From assembly GCF_006569185.2 (NCBI RefSeq), contig NZ_VIGC02000023.1, positions 1-64,000 of the forward strand: a DNA stretch of 64,000 nt. The letters run 5' to 3'. A model generated the notes under the pieces. The model had not been told where the DNA came from. It was given only the letters and a program-made list of their open reading frames with translations, and searched no databases. Each line of letters opens with the position of its first letter. Position 1 is the stretch's first letter. Below, one piece after another: positions 36,598 through 46,709 of this stretch. Made by a program: the position numbers and the translations under genes. Source of the stretch: Litorilinea aerophila (GTDB taxonomy: Bacteria > Chloroflexota > Anaerolineae > Caldilineales > Caldilineaceae).

Positions 36598-37800
36598 ATG
36601 TTCGAAAAGATTGTTCCCGCGCCGCCCGACGCCATCCTGGGGCTGACGGAGGCGTACAAGGCCGATCCCAACCCAAACAAGATCAACCTGGGCGTGGGCG
36701 TCTACAAGGACGCCAACGGCCATACGCCCATCTTGCAGGCGGTCAAACGGGCCGAGGAGCGCATCCTGGCCCAGGAAACCAGCAAGACCTACCTGGGCAT
36801 TGATGGCTCGCCGGCCTATGCCGCGGCCACCCGGGCATTGCTCTTTGGCCCCGAACACGAGGTGATCGCCAGCGGGCGTGCTGTCACCGCCCAGGCGCCT
36901 GGAGGAACCGGCGCGCTGCGGGTGGCTGCGGATTTCCTCGCCCGTACCCAACCGGGGACCACTGTCTGGCTCAGCACCCCTACCTGGCCCAATCATCCCA
37001 ACATCTTCCGGGCAGCGGGGCTGGAGGTGGCCAGCTACCCGTACTTCGACAGCCGCACCAACGACGTGGCCTTTGAGGCCATGCTGGAGACCCTCCGCAC
37101 CATCCCGGCCGGCGACGTGCTGGTGCTTCACGCCTGCTGCCACAATCCCACCGGCGTGGACCTGTCGTCCGCCCAGTGGGCCCAGGTGGCCGAGGTGGTG
37201 GCGGAGCGGGGCATCCTCCCGCTGCTGGACTTCGCCTACCAGGGGTTTGCCCAGGGGCTGACGGAGGACGCGGCCGGGGTGTTGGCCCTGACCCGGCCCG
37301 GGCAGGAGCTGCTCATCGCCAATTCTTATTCCAAGAATTTTGGCCTCTACAGCGAGCGGGTCGGCGCGCTCACCCTGGTGGCGGCCACGCCGGACGCGGC
37401 CCAGGCGGCCCTCAGCCACGTGAAGCAGGTGATCCGGGCCAACTACTCCAACCCGCCGGCCCACGGCGCGGCCATCGTCACCACCGTGTTGAACGACGCC
37501 GAGCTACGCCGCCTGTGGGAGGCAGAGGTAGCCGCCATGCGGGAGCGCATCAACACCATGCGCCACCTCTTCGTGGAGACGCTGAACGAGAAGGGCGTTC
37601 AGACCGACTTCAGCTTCATCGCCCGGCAGCGGGGCATGTTCTCCTTCTCGGGCCTGACGCCAGAGCAGGTCAAAGCGCTGCGGGAGCGCTACTCCATCTA
37701 CATTGTGGGCTCGGGGCGAATCAACGTGGCCGGCATGACGGAAGCCAACATGGACTACCTCTGTAGCGCCATTGCTGACGTGCTGGCCACGGTCGCGTAA
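36598..37800 (+). CDS. Class I aminotransferase, aspartate/aromatic type (AspC/TyrB-like)
   Basis: This is a PLP-dependent cytosolic enzyme of fold type I, subgroup I-alpha. The N-terminus MFEKIVPAPPDAILGL and INLGVGVYKD closely resemble E. coli AspC/TyrB. HACCHNPTGVD carries the Asn/Pro/Gly cofactor contacts and NSYSKNFGLYSERVG contains the Schiff-base Lys246. The 400-aa length is typical. It would interconvert aspartate or aromatic amino acids with their oxo acids; the exact preference cannot be read from the sequence. The start at 36598 was preferred over 36574 because the family begins at MFE. The ribosome site is weak. Confidence 0.9.
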   Translation: MFEKIVPAPPDAILGLTEAYKADPNPNKINLGVGVYKDANGHTPILQAVKRAEERILAQETSKTYLGIDGSPAYAAATRALLFGPEHEVIASGRAVTAQAPGGTGALRVAADFLARTQPGTTVWLSTPTWPNHPNIFRAAGLEVASYPYFDSRTNDVAFEAMLETLRTIPAGDVLVLHACCHNPTGVDLSSAQWAQVAEVVAERGILPLLDFAYQGFAQGLTEDAAGVLALTRPGQELLIANSYSKNFGLYSERVGALTLVAATPDAAQAALSHVKQVIRANYSNPPAHGAAIVTTVLNDAELRRLWEAEVAAMRERINTMRHLFVETLNEKGVQTDFSFIARQRGMFSFSGLTPEQVKALRERYSIYIVGSGRINVAGMTEANMDYLCSAIADVLATVA

Positions 37801-37830
37801 GCGGCCGGCGCGGGCCGCGGCGGAACACCA

Positions 37831-37903
37831 GTAAATCCCGGCAGAAATTCGCCGCCAGGTTCCACCAGCGGTAGTGCCGTTGAATCTCTGCTGTGGTATT
37901 TAC
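37831..37903 (+). repeat. MITE-like inverted-repeat element, copy B (73 bp)
   Basis: It runs from GTAAATCCCGGCAG to the opposite arm ending GGTATTTAC, with an internal AATTCGCCG half and a degenerate partner half. The right flank CGGACTGGACCAG is shared with copy C. It lies 30 bp after the aminotransferase stop codon and has the same length as copy C (47054-47126). Confidence 0.7.
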
Positions 37904-37999
37904 ACCGGACTGGACCAGGGGGCGGATGGCGGGGAACGGACGACGGGGCTTTGCGCGCCGTCACCTCCGCCGTTCGTCGCTGCCCGAACAGGAGTATCC

Positions 38000-38683
38000 A
38001 TGATGGCCACCATTGTAGAAGCCCGGCAGGTGCACAAGACCTACCACACGGGCCGGGTGACGGTGCATGCCCTGCGTGGGGTGGATCTGACCATCCAGGC
38101 GGGGGAGATGGTGGCCATCATGGGGCCGTCCGGCTGTGGCAAGACCACCTTGCTGAACTGTCTCTCGGGGCTGGACAGCTTTGACAGCGGCGAGGTGCGC
38201 ATCGAGGGGGAGCTGTTGCGGCGCATGAGCGACAGGGTCCGCACCGACTATCGGGCCCGGCGCATGGGCTTTGTCTTCCAGAGCTTCAACCTGTTACCGG
38301 TGATCACCGCCCTGGAGAACGTGGAACTGCCCCTGCTGGTCAGCGGGGTTCGACCCCGGGAAGCCCGACTGCGGGCCCTGGCCGTGCTGGAGCAGGTGGG
38401 GCTGGCAGACTGGGTAGACCACCGGCCGGCCGAGCTGTCTGGCGGCCAGCGGCAGCGGGTAGCTCTGGCCCGGGCCCTGGTGAACGAGCCGGCCATCGTC
38501 TGGGCGGATGAGCCCACGGGCAATCTGGACGCAGCCACGTCGGCGGACGTGCTGGCCCTCATGCAGCGGCTCAACCAGGAGCGGGGACAGACCTTCGTCA
38601 TCGTCACCCACGATCCCCAGGTCAGTGCCCGCTGTGACCGCATTGTCTCCATGCGAGATGGACAGATCATTCCGTGCATATAA
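38000..38683 (+). CDS. ABC transporter ATPase (LolD/MacB-like)
   Basis: This is the nucleotide-binding subunit of a type VII (MacB/LolCDE-like) ABC system. It has Walker [11 protein letters not shown]-loop VFQSFNLLP, signature LSGGQRQR, Walker [13 protein letters not shown] and switch His in IVTHD, all intact in 227 aa. Start 38000 has AGGAG 5 bp upstream. The gene overlaps the permease gene by 10 bp, so the two are translationally coupled and form one transporter. Systems of this type drive mechanical work on envelope lipoproteins or substrates rather than channel transport; the substrate here is unknown. Confidence 0.92.
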   Translation: MMATIVEARQVHKTYHTGRVTVHALRGVDLTIQAGEMVAIMGPSGCGKTTLLNCLSGLDSFDSGEVRIEGELLRRMSDRVRTDYRARRMGFVFQSFNLLPVITALENVELPLLVSGVRPREARLRALAVLEQVGLADWVDHRPAELSGGQRQRVALARALVNEPAIVWADEPTGNLDAATSADVLALMQRLNQERGQTFVIVTHDPQVSARCDRIVSMRDGQIIPCI

Positions 38684-41600
38684 CTACCACTGTGGCCAAC
38701 GGCGTTGCCATCGCCCTGGCTCTTGTTTTGACAGGCGTAGGGATCGCCGGCCTGCGCCGCCCCATCGTGGTGAAGTTAGGCCTGCGCAATATCCCCCGCC
38801 GGCCCGCCCAGTCCCTGCTCATCGTCCTGGGGCTGACCCTGAGCACCGTCATCATCGTCAGCGCCCTGAGCATCGGCGATACCCTCAGCAATTCTATCCA
38901 GCGTCACGCAGTGGAGGCCTACGGCCAGATTGACCAGGTGATCGCCCCCGCCTTCCTCTCCGACCTGGTTGCCCTGGTCGACGAGGATACCGTCGCAGAG
39001 GATAGCCAGACCCTTCAGCTCCTGGACCGGCTGGCCCAGGGCGACCTGGCCAGCGTGTTCACCCTCCTGGAGGACGGCCTCCCCGGCATCCCCATGGAGC
39101 GTTACACCGCCCTGCGGACGCTGGCCGCGGAGGAGCCCCTCATCGACGGCGTGGCCGCCTCCATCGTCTTCCCCACCATCGTCCGCAACGTGAATACCGG
39201 CCAGGGTGAACCCCTGGGCTTCATCTTCGCCGTGGATGGCGCCTACGACGCGGATTTTGGCCTCCACAGCGTGGATGGCCGCCCGGTGCGCATGGCCGAG
39301 CTCCAGCCCGGCGTGGGTAACATCTTCGTGGCGGCGGCCGACCTCTTTACCGCCGTCCAGGGTGTGGTCCGGCAGACGGGCGCGACCCTGGGGATGGAGG
39401 ATCTGGGGGTACTCCAGGCGGCCACGACCGTGGCCGCGGTGGGCGCCCTGCTCACTGCCGAAGAGGGACCCACCCTCACCCTGCGAGAGTTGCAGCTGGA
39501 TGTGGCCACCCTGCGCAACCTGGGCTTCGACACCTCCCGGCTGGAGGAGCGGGGCATCCAGGTGCTCAGCCTGGAGAGCCTGGGCCTGGGCGACGAGGAA
39601 CTGGCCCGCCTGGGCATCGATCCGGACGCCCCCATCACCCTGCCCACCCTCCAGACCCTGGGGCTGGACCTGCCCGACCCGGCCACCGCCACCGCCAACC
39701 TGTTGGGCGGGATCAACCTGAACACCCTGGGCCGGGACCTGGATCAGGTGCTGGCCCGCTATGGCCTGCAACTGCGCCAGGGGGAGGTCTATCTGAATCG
39801 CCTGGGCGCCCAGCAACTGGATGCCCGGCCCGGCGATCTGCTGGAAATTTTCATCGGTCCCATCCCCGTCCCCTACCGGGTGCGGGCCATCGTGGAGGAA
39901 TCCGGCCCGCTGGGCGCGCTGACGCCGGTGGTGATGATGGATGTGGCCGAGGCCCAGCGGCTCCTCTTCATGCCGGGGCGGGTGAATGCCATCCTGGTCT
40001 CCAACCAGGGCGACCAGCTGGCCGGCGTCCAGCATACGGATGCGGTCAACGAGCGACTGCGGGCCTTTTCCCTGAACGAGACCCAGTTGCACCGGGTGGA
40101 GGCCATCCTGCAACGGGACGAGGTGGCCGCCCTCATCCGGCGGGAAGCGCCTTCCGCCCAGAACCCGGTGGTGGAAGCAGACGAGGCCCCCCGCTTTTTG
40201 CAGGATCTCCTGGAGGGGATCTTCGGCGTGCAGGGCTTCCAGGAGCAGGTGCAGGCGCTGGCCGCCGCGCTGGCCGCAGAGGCGCCCGGGCGCGAAGCGG
40301 CCCTGCGCGCCGCGCTGGCCAATTCCGCTGTGCGGGCATGGCTGCTGGATTTGCCCCTGCCCCGGGACGCCGCGGCGGAGCTGCGCAGCGCGTTCCAGGA
40401 GCTGGACGACTTCCTGGTCCTCACGCCCCTCAGCAAGCAGTTTGCCCTTCAGGGGGCGGATATCGCCGGGCTGGCCTTTGGTTCCATGTTCACCGTGTTT
40501 GGCGCCTTTTCCATCCTGGCCGGGGTGCTGCTCATCTTTCTCATTTTTGTCATGCTGGCCGCAGAACGCCGCAGCGAGCTGGGCATCGCCCGGGCCGTGG
40601 GCATGCAGCGGGGCCACCTGGTTCAGATGTTTGTCAGCGAGGGGCTGGCCTACGACCTGGCGGCGGCCCTGGTGGGCCTGGGGCTGGGGCTGCTGGTCTC
40701 CTATGCCATGGTTGGATTCTTGGGCGGCCTCTTTCAGGTGATCGGCCAGCAGCTGGACCAACAGGCCCTCTCCTTCCGGCTCTACTGGTCCGTGGCGCCT
40801 CCTTCCCTGGTCATTGCCTACTGCGGCGGCGTCCTGCTCACCTTTGGCGTGGTGACCATCGCCTCGTGGCGGGTGAGCCGCCTGAACATCGTGGCCGCCA
40901 TCCGGGGCCTGCCCGACACCGGCGCCAACGGCCCGACCCGCCTGGCACTGCTGGGGCGTACCCTGAGCGGGCCGGGGCTACTGCTTCTGGGCGCGTTTGT
41001 CCTGCTTCGCTGGTGGGAGCAGGGGCAGACGGTGGTCCTGGTGGGACTGAGCCTGCTCCTGGTGGGCGGCTGCCTGGCTGTGGGCTGGCTTCTGGAGGGG
41101 ACCCGCCTGCGCGCCCGGGTGCGGGAACGGCTGGTCTACTCGGCCATGGGGCTGGGCCTGCTGGCCTGTTGGGCCATCCCGTGGGCCACCCTGGGCGACA
41201 CCCAATCGGTGCTTTTCCGCCAGAACCCGGCCTTCCTGCTCCTCTCCTTCATCCTGAGTGGCCCCCTGGTGATCGCGGGGGCCATCCTGGTGGTCATGTT
41301 CAACGCGGACAGCCTGGCCGGGCTGGGCGTCCGCTGGCTGGGCGGCCTGGGGCCCCTGGCACCGGTGCTCAAGACGGCCATCGCCTATCCCCTCCACCAT
41401 CGCTTCCGCACCGGCGTGGCCATGCTCCTCTTCGCCATGGTCATCACCACCGTCACCGTCATGAGCGTGGTCATCCGGGCCACGGAGATCGTCTCCACGC
41501 TCGACGTCCGGAGCACCGCCGGCTTCGACATCGAGTTGTCGCCTGGGCTGCTGAGCTTCTTCAAGCCCGTGACCGATCTGGCCGCGGAGATGGCGGCCCG

Positions 41601-42651
41601 GCCCGACTTCCCCCGGGAGCTGGTGGCAGAGGCGGGGGCTGTGGCCCGGCTGAGCGTGGAGGCCCGTCAGCAGACGCCCCAGCCGGGGGACTGGCGTCCG
41701 GTGGGGCTGACGGGCGTCGACGGGGGCTATGCCCGGCAGGCTGCCGGCGTCTACCCCTTCCTGGCGCGGGCAGCCGAGTACCCGGACGACGCCGCTGTGT
41801 GGGCTGCCCTGGCCACCCGGGATGATGTGGCGGTGGTGGCGCCCTGGCGGGTGGAGGGGGCCTTTGCCCCCCGCGAGGAGGCCGAGTTCGAGGGGCGGCG
41901 GGGCTTCTTCCGGTTGCAGGGCTTCACGGTGGCGGAAGGCAGCAGCCTGCCCCCGGTGACCATCCAGGTGCGGACTGTCGCCGGGGCGGCGGTGGTGACC
42001 CGCACCCTGCAGGTGATCGGCGTGCTGGCGCCCGGCGAGACCCTGGCCGAGGGCAGCATCCAGGTCAACCGGGCGGTGCTGGATGCCCTCAACGGCGAAC
42101 CCGTCCAGCCGGAGCGTTTTTACATCCGGGTGACGCCGGGCGTGGATGTGGCCGAGGCGGCCCGGGCCCTGGAGCGGGCCATGCTCAACAGCGGTTTCAA
42201 CGCCACCTCCCTGGCGGAACGCTTCGCCGCGGGCCAGGCCATCGTGCGGGGCATCCTGCGCCTGTTCCAGGGCTTCCTGGCTCTGGGGCTGGTGGTGGGC
42301 ATCGCCGGGCTGGGGGTGATCACCAGCCGGACAGTGGTGGAGCGGCGCCAGCAGGTGGGGGTGTTGCGGGCTATCGGCTACCAGCGGAGCACGGTGGCCC
42401 TCCTCTTCGTGTTGGAGGCCAGTTTCATCGCGCTCACGGGTCTGGCCGTGGGTGCGGTCACCGGTGTGGTGCTGGGCGACAAGATGTTCGGCCAGTTCTA
42501 CACCCTGGCCACGGATCGGCTCTTTCCCATGCCCTGGCTGCAGATCGGCGGCATGCTGGCCCTGGCCTACTTTGCCTCCCTGCTGGCGGCCATCCTGCCC
42601 GCCTGGCAGGCTTCCCGTATTTTCCCCGCCGAGGCCCTGCGCTACGAATAA
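38674..42651 (+). CDS. Very large FtsX-type ABC permease (1325 aa)
   Basis: This is the membrane partner of the ATPase at 38000. It starts at GTG 38674 inside the ATPase gene. It has an N-terminal helix (about residues 8-26) and a second helix (about 45-68, [18 protein letters not shown]). A huge extracytoplasmic region (about 75-590) precedes an FtsX transmembrane block (about 600-745, with [19 protein letters not shown]). Several helices follow (about 765-920), then a second extracytoplasmic region (about 940-1190). The last FtsX block (about 1200-1320) carries [16 protein letters not shown]. The two FtsX blocks make it a fused LolC/E-like permease. Most relatives are about 800-900 aa, so the first loop is enlarged. 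Confidence 0.88.
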   Translation: MHITTTVANGVAIALALVLTGVGIAGLRRPIVVKLGLRNIPRRPAQSLLIVLGLTLSTVIIVSALSIGDTLSNSIQRHAVEAYGQIDQVIAPAFLSDLVALVDEDTVAEDSQTLQLLDRLAQGDLASVFTLLEDGLPGIPMERYTALRTLAAEEPLIDGVAASIVFPTIVRNVNTGQGEPLGFIFAVDGAYDADFGLHSVDGRPVRMAELQPGVGNIFVAAADLFTAVQGVVRQTGATLGMEDLGVLQAATTVAAVGALLTAEEGPTLTLRELQLDVATLRNLGFDTSRLEERGIQVLSLESLGLGDEELARLGIDPDAPITLPTLQTLGLDLPDPATATANLLGGINLNTLGRDLDQVLARYGLQLRQGEVYLNRLGAQQLDARPGDLLEIFIGPIPVPYRVRAIVEESGPLGALTPVVMMDVAEAQRLLFMPGRVNAILVSNQGDQLAGVQHTDAVNERLRAFSLNETQLHRVEAILQRDEVAALIRREAPSAQNPVVEADEAPRFLQDLLEGIFGVQGFQEQVQALAAALAAEAPGREAALRAALANSAVRAWLLDLPLPRDAAAELRSAFQELDDFLVLTPLSKQFALQGADIAGLAFGSMFTVFGAFSILAGVLLIFLIFVMLAAERRSELGIARAVGMQRGHLVQMFVSEGLAYDLAAALVGLGLGLLVSYAMVGFLGGLFQVIGQQLDQQALSFRLYWSVAPPSLVIAYCGGVLLTFGVVTIASWRVSRLNIVAAIRGLPDTGANGPTRLALLGRTLSGPGLLLLGAFVLLRWWEQGQTVVLVGLSLLLVGGCLAVGWLLEGTRLRARVRERLVYSAMGLGLLACWAIPWATLGDTQSVLFRQNPAFLLLSFILSGPLVIAGAILVVMFNADSLAGLGVRWLGGLGPLAPVLKTAIAYPLHHRFRTGVAMLLFAMVITTVTVMSVVIRATEIVSTLDVRSTAGFDIELSPGLLSFFKPVTDLAAEMAARPDFPRELVAEAGAVARLSVEARQQTPQPGDWRPVGLTGVDGGYARQAAGVYPFLARAAEYPDDAAVWAALATRDDVAVVAPWRVEGAFAPREEAEFEGRRGFFRLQGFTVAEGSSLPPVTIQVRTVAGAAVVTRTLQVIGVLAPGETLAEGSIQVNRAVLDALNGEPVQPERFYIRVTPGVDVAEAARALERAMLNSGFNATSLAERFAAGQAIVRGILRLFQGFLALGLVVGIAGLGVITSRTVVERRQQVGVLRAIGYQRSTVALLFVLEASFIALTGLAVGAVTGVVLGDKMFGQFYTLATDRLFPMPWLQIGGMLALAYFASLLAAILPAWQASRIFPAEALRYE

Positions 42652-42724
42652 ACGGCCCAGTGCTGGTATACTTGTCTTTTGAACTCTTTTTGCCTTTGGG
42701 TCAACCAGTCAAAGCGAGCGAACC

Positions 42725-43897
42725 ATGAAAGAGCTATCCCAGCGACTGCAGAGTGTGCCGGCCTCACCCACCACCATGATGATGCAGAAGGGCCGGGAGC
42801 TGAAGGCCGCCGGCCACGACGTGATCAACCTGGCCGGGGGCGAGCCGGATTTTGCCACCCCGCCCCACATTGTGGAGGCGGCGTTCCGGGCCATCCAGGC
42901 CGAGGATACCCATTACCCGCCTGCCTTTGGCACGCCGGAGCTGTTGGAGGCCATCGTGGCCAAGCTCCAGCGGGAGAACAACGTCCACCACATCACCCCC
43001 AGCCAGATCCTGGTGACGCCTGGCGGCAAGTGGGCCATTTTCGCCGGCCTGGCAGCGGTCCTCAACCCCGGCGACGAGGTGCTGCTGTTGGATCCGTCGT
43101 GGGTGAGCTATGCGCCCATGGTGGAGCTGAACGGCGGGGTGCCGGTGCGGGTGCCCTTGCCCAGCGCGGAGAACTTCACCGTGAGCGAGGAGCTGTTGCG
43201 CCGCTACATCACCCCCCGCACCAAGCTGATCATGGTCAACAGTCCCAACAACCCCACCGGCCGGGTGTTGAGCCGCCCCGAAATCGACGCCCTGGTCAAG
43301 GTGGCCGTGGAGCACGACCTCTACGTCCTGAGCGACGAGATCTACGAGCACATCCTTTACGACGGCGCGGTCCACTACAGCCTGGCAGCGGAGCCGGGCA
43401 TGGCCGAGCGCACCCTGATCGTCAACGGCTTCAGCAAGGCCTATGCCATGACCGGCTGGCGCCTGGGCTGGCTGGCCGGTCCCCAGCCGGTCATGCGCCT
43501 GGCTCGTACCCTCCAGACCCAGAGTGTGACCTCCGCGGCCAGCTTCACCATGGCCGCGGGCGTGGCCGCGCTCAACGGCCCCCAGGATTGTGTCCGGGAG
43601 ATGACCGCCGCGTACGCGGCACGGCGCCGCTTCATGTTGGACGCGCTGGCTGAGATCCCGGGCATCGAATGCCCACCCATCGAGGGCGCCTTCTACATCT
43701 TCCCCAAGTTCACCCACACCCAGAAGAACAGCCTGGAGATCGCCAACCTGCTCCTGGAGAAGGCCCTCATCGCCACCACCCCTGGCATCGCCTTCGGGCC
43801 GGCGGGGGAGGGCCACGTGCGCTTCAGCATCGCCACCCGCATGGAAGATCTGGAGCGCACGGTGGAGCGGCTGGCCAGGGTTGTGCCGGAGCTCTAA
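42725..43897 (+). CDS. PLP-dependent aminotransferase, subgroup I-gamma-like
   Basis: This fold-type-I aminotransferase resembles bacterial aspartate aminotransferases of the thermophile type. It has VINLAGGEPDFATPPHIVEA, the substrate/cofactor segment VNSPNNPTGRV, LSDEIYEHI and the Schiff-base region NGFSKAYAMTGWRLGW with Lys238. The length of 390 aa is normal. It is distinct from the AspC/TyrB-like enzyme at 36598, so the region holds two transaminases of different subgroups. The substrate may be aspartate or another amino acid. It follows the permease gene by 73 bp with no strong promoter visible. Confidence 0.9.
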   Translation: MKELSQRLQSVPASPTTMMMQKGRELKAAGHDVINLAGGEPDFATPPHIVEAAFRAIQAEDTHYPPAFGTPELLEAIVAKLQRENNVHHITPSQILVTPGGKWAIFAGLAAVLNPGDEVLLLDPSWVSYAPMVELNGGVPVRVPLPSAENFTVSEELLRRYITPRTKLIMVNSPNNPTGRVLSRPEIDALVKVAVEHDLYVLSDEIYEHILYDGAVHYSLAAEPGMAERTLIVNGFSKAYAMTGWRLGWLAGPQPVMRLARTLQTQSVTSAASFTMAAGVAALNGPQDCVREMTAAYAARRRFMLDALAEIPGIECPPIEGAFYIFPKFTHTQKNSLEIANLLLEKALIATTPGIAFGPAGEGHVRFSIATRMEDLERTVERLARVVPEL

Positions 43898-43932
43898 CAT
43901 CCCCATCCACCTGACTGAAAGTGTCCTGACCT

Positions 43933-44724
43933 ATGCACATCGCCTGGTACAACTACATCTTTGCCATTCTGGCCGGCATCCTGGCCGGCATCATCAACAC
44001 CCTGGCCGGAAGCGGCTCCGCGGTGACCCTGCCCATGCTGGACCTGTTGGGGCTGTCCGCCCCGGTGGCCAATGCCACCAACCGGGTTGGGGTGCTCATC
44101 CAGAATATCGTGGGCATCGCCACCTTCCAGCGCAGCGGCCGCATGAACCTGAGCGGGGGCCTCTGGCTCACCATCCCGGCCATGTTGGGCTCGGTGGTGG
44201 GGGCCTACGTGGCGACCCTGCTGGACAAGGAGCAGATGGAGCTGGCCATCGGCGTGATGATGGTGATCGTCCTCATCACCATCTTCCTCAACCCCAGCAA
44301 ATGGCTGCGCCAGCATTCGGAGGTGAAGGAGGGGCGGCCAGGGTGGGGCACCCTGGGGTTGTTTTTCCTCATCGGCATCTACGGTGGGTTCATCCAGGCG
44401 GGCGTGGGGGTCTTCCTGCTCACGGCCATGGTGCTGGGCGCGGGTTATAGCCTGGTCCACGCCAACGCCATCAAACTCATGATCGTGCTGGCCCTGACCG
44501 TGGTGGCCATGGTGGTCTTCATGCTGTCGCCGGTGCGCATCGACTGGGGGATTGGCCTGCTGATGGCCGTGGGGCAGAGCATCGGCGCCTGGGCAGCAGC
44601 CCGCTTTGCCGTGCGGGTGCCCAACGCCAACGTGTGGGTGCGCCGGCTGCTGATCGTGGTGGTGATCTACTCCATCCTCAAGTTCTTTGGCCTGTTGGAC
44701 CTGTTGCTGGCCCAGCTTGGGTGA
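43933..44724 (+). CDS. TauE/SafE-family (sulfite exporter-like) membrane protein
   Basis: This is an integral membrane protein with about eight helices. The N-terminal half starts with AGILAGIINTLAGSGSAVTLPML and ANATNRVGVL, the family's signature segment. The second half repeats the pattern with GIYGGFIQAGVGVFLL and VHANAIKLMIVL. The 263-aa length is typical. Family members export sulfite, sulfoacetate or other organic anions; the substrate is unknown here. It starts 35 bp after the aminotransferase and may be in the same operon. A hairpin at 44732-44761 follows. Confidence 0.9.
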   Translation: MHIAWYNYIFAILAGILAGIINTLAGSGSAVTLPMLDLLGLSAPVANATNRVGVLIQNIVGIATFQRSGRMNLSGGLWLTIPAMLGSVVGAYVATLLDKEQMELAIGVMMVIVLITIFLNPSKWLRQHSEVKEGRPGWGTLGLFFLIGIYGGFIQAGVGVFLLTAMVLGAGYSLVHANAIKLMIVLALTVVAMVVFMLSPVRIDWGIGLLMAVGQSIGAWAAARFAVRVPNANVWVRRLLIVVVIYSILKFFGLLDLLLAQLG

Positions 44725-44731
44725 CCCAAGA

Positions 44732-44761
44732 AAGGACCGTCGGGTTCACCCGACGGTCCTT
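44732..44761. terminator. Bidirectional terminator between TauE and PPOX genes
   Basis: AAGGACCGTCGGG, loop TTCA, CCCGACGGTCCTT: a perfect 13-bp stem 7 bp after the TauE-family stop. It is followed on the minus strand by TCTT. It can serve both the plus-strand gene and the convergent PPOX gene. Confidence 0.75.
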
Positions 44762-44840
44762 GTTGCCCTGTCTCTTGTCCTGGGGGGGCAGGGGCCAGCG
44801 TAACAGGCCGGCATCCCTGCGCATCCACCTGCTTCCTGGG

Positions 44841-45233
44841 CTAGCCCATGGTCCAAACCCGCTGGGGCTCGATCTTGTAGATGACCCGGATCTCGGTCTC
44901 CGGAATGGGGCCGTAATCCTTCCCCGTGTATTTTTGGGAAAGCTTGTCGATGTGGGCCCGGGCGCCCTCCTCGGTGATTTCCACCACCCGCCCCTGGATG
45001 CCGAGGTATCGGTAGGGGTTGTCGGGGTCCTGGATGCTCAACGCCACCTGGGGATGGGCCCGCAGGTTGCGGTCCTTTTTGCGTCCCTTGGCGCTGTTGA
45101 TCAGCACGTACTGGCCGTCGTAGTCCACCCAAACAGGGGTGACCTGGGGCATGCACTGGTCATCCACCGTAGCCACGTGGGCAAAAGCTCGCTTCTGCAG
45201 GATGTCTACGTGGGATTGGGGAATGGTTGCCAT
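44841..45233 (-). CDS. PPOX-class (pyridoxamine oxidase fold) F420/FMN-dependent protein
   Basis: This 130-aa split-barrel flavin/deazaflavin-binding protein resembles the PPOX-class F420-dependent family. It shows FAHVATVDDQCMPQVTPVWVDYDG, the cofactor-contact segment INSAKGRKKDRNLRAHPQVALSI and PYRYLGIQGRVVEI. The C-terminal IYKIEPQRVWTM ends the barrel. The redox substrate is unknown, and use of F420 rather than FMN is inferred from family resemblance. The start at 45233 has AGGGAGG 5 bp upstream, better than the in-frame ATG at 45263. It is convergent with the TauE-family gene. Confidence 0.85.
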   Translation of the reverse strand: MATIPQSHVDILQKRAFAHVATVDDQCMPQVTPVWVDYDGQYVLINSAKGRKKDRNLRAHPQVALSIQDPDNPYRYLGIQGRVVEITEEGARAHIDKLSQKYTGKDYGPIPETEIRVIYKIEPQRVWTMG

Positions 45234-45363
45234 GGTTGCCTCCCTGGAATGATTGAATGCCATGATCGAGTGTGGTGATTGAGATGAGTTTTACTGGAAT
45301 GAGACACTTTAGCATAGACCAGATCCTGCGATTCGCACAGGAAGATGGCTCCCATTTTCACCG

Positions 45364-46659
45364 ATGCCTATCCCCAGAAAGTCCAACGTCATGAATGCGA
45401 CCCCGGTACCCCGTCGCCTGCGCCTGCGCCTCACGGGCACCCTGTTTGCGGCCCAGAGCCTGAACACGGCCGCCCAGATTGCGCCCATCGTGCTGGTGCC
45501 CATCATTGCTGCGCAACTGGGAGGCAGCGATAGCCTGGCCGGGCTGCCCTCCACGGTGCTCCTGCTGGGCAGGGCGCTGGCCGCGTATCCCCTGGGCTGG
45601 CTGATGGATCGGCTGGGACGACGGCCGGGCCTGGCCCTGGGCTTCCTGCTGGGCGTCCTGGGAGCCCTGGTCAGCCTCTGGGCCATCGGCGTGGGATCCT
45701 TTGTGGGCTTTTGCCTGGGAGCCGGCCTCAGCGGCATGAGCCGGGGCGCCACCGAGCAGGCCCGCTTCGCCGCCGCGGAGGTGGAGCCGCCCGAGCGCCG
45801 GGCCAAGGCCATCGGCCTCATCGTCTTCGCCGGGACCGTGGGCGCGGTGGCCGGCCCGCTGCTGGCGCCGCCCTCCGTCCAGTGGGCCTCCCGCCTGGGT
45901 CTGGACCCCCAGACCGGCCCCTTTGCGGCCGCGGCTCTGTTGACCGGGCTGGCCTTTCTCCTCATTCTCCTGCTGTTGCGGCCTGATCCCATGCACCTGG
46001 GGCGCCTGTACCCCGGCGCCGACGCCGATGGGGCCGCTCCCTCGGGGGATGGGGCGGACAGCCGTGCCCCCTGGCGCACCATCCTCCGTCGGGACGGTGT
46101 ACGCCTGGCCCTGGTGGCCATGGTGGTGGGCCAGCTGGTGATGACCCTGATCATGGTGATCACGCCCCTGCACATGAAGTACCACCACCACGGCACCGAA
46201 GCCATTTCCTGGGTGATCATGGCCCACACGTTGGGGATGTTTGGGCTTTCCGGGCTGACAGGCTGGCTGGTGGATCGCTTCGGAGCGGTGACCATGGTGG
46301 TGGCCGGCGCCGGCATCCTGGCCCTCTCAGGCGTGACGACACCCCTTTCGTCTGGCATGGCCTGGCTGGCCATGGCCCTCTTTCTGTTGGGGCTGGGCTG
46401 GAATTTCTGTTTCATCGCCGGTTCGTCCCTGCTTTCCGACTCCCTGGCCGTGGAGGAGCGGGGGCGGGTGCAGGGCCTGGCGGAGACGTTGGTGGCTGTG
46501 GCGTCGGGCCTGGGCAGCCTGGGCACCGGCCTCCTCTTCGCCTGGAGCGCCATGGTGGGCGTCAGCGTGTTGGGGACAGGCTTCTCCCTGCTGCTGATCG
46601 CCCTGGCCCTCTGGTGGGGGCGTTCCCGGCCGGCGCCCGCCGCCCAGCCCGGCCTGTAG
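45364..46659 (+). CDS. Major facilitator superfamily transporter
   Basis: This inner-membrane protein has about twelve predicted helices. The loop 2-3 MFS signature appears as GWLMDRLGRRPGLALGF, and a related GWLVDRFGAVTMVV occurs in the second half. A hydrophilic segment at about residues 215-240 forms the central loop. The 431-aa length is standard. The substrate is unknown; nearby genes do not indicate one. The ribosome binding site at 45364 is weak, and an in-frame ATG at 45391 is an alternative that would remove nine residues. Confidence 0.9.
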   Translation: MPIPRKSNVMNATPVPRRLRLRLTGTLFAAQSLNTAAQIAPIVLVPIIAAQLGGSDSLAGLPSTVLLLGRALAAYPLGWLMDRLGRRPGLALGFLLGVLGALVSLWAIGVGSFVGFCLGAGLSGMSRGATEQARFAAAEVEPPERRAKAIGLIVFAGTVGAVAGPLLAPPSVQWASRLGLDPQTGPFAAAALLTGLAFLLILLLLRPDPMHLGRLYPGADADGAAPSGDGADSRAPWRTILRRDGVRLALVAMVVGQLVMTLIMVITPLHMKYHHHGTEAISWVIMAHTLGMFGLSGLTGWLVDRFGAVTMVVAGAGILALSGVTTPLSSGMAWLAMALFLLGLGWNFCFIAGSSLLSDSLAVEERGRVQGLAETLVAVASGLGSLGTGLLFAWSAMVGVSVLGTGFSLLLIALALWWGRSRPAPAAQPGL

Positions 46660-46660
46660 C

Positions 46661-46691
46661 CTGTAGAGACGCACGTCCGTGCGTCCTACAG
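46661..46691. repeat. Short perfect inverted repeat upstream of the MmcQ/YjbR gene
   Basis: CTGTAG (46661-46666) and CTACAG (46686-46691) bracket GACGCACG-TC-CGTGCGTC. It fills the 50-bp gap after the MFS gene and may be a 3' hairpin or dispersed repeat. Confidence 0.5.
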
Positions 46692-46709
46692 GCAGAGGAG
46701 GATACCCTG

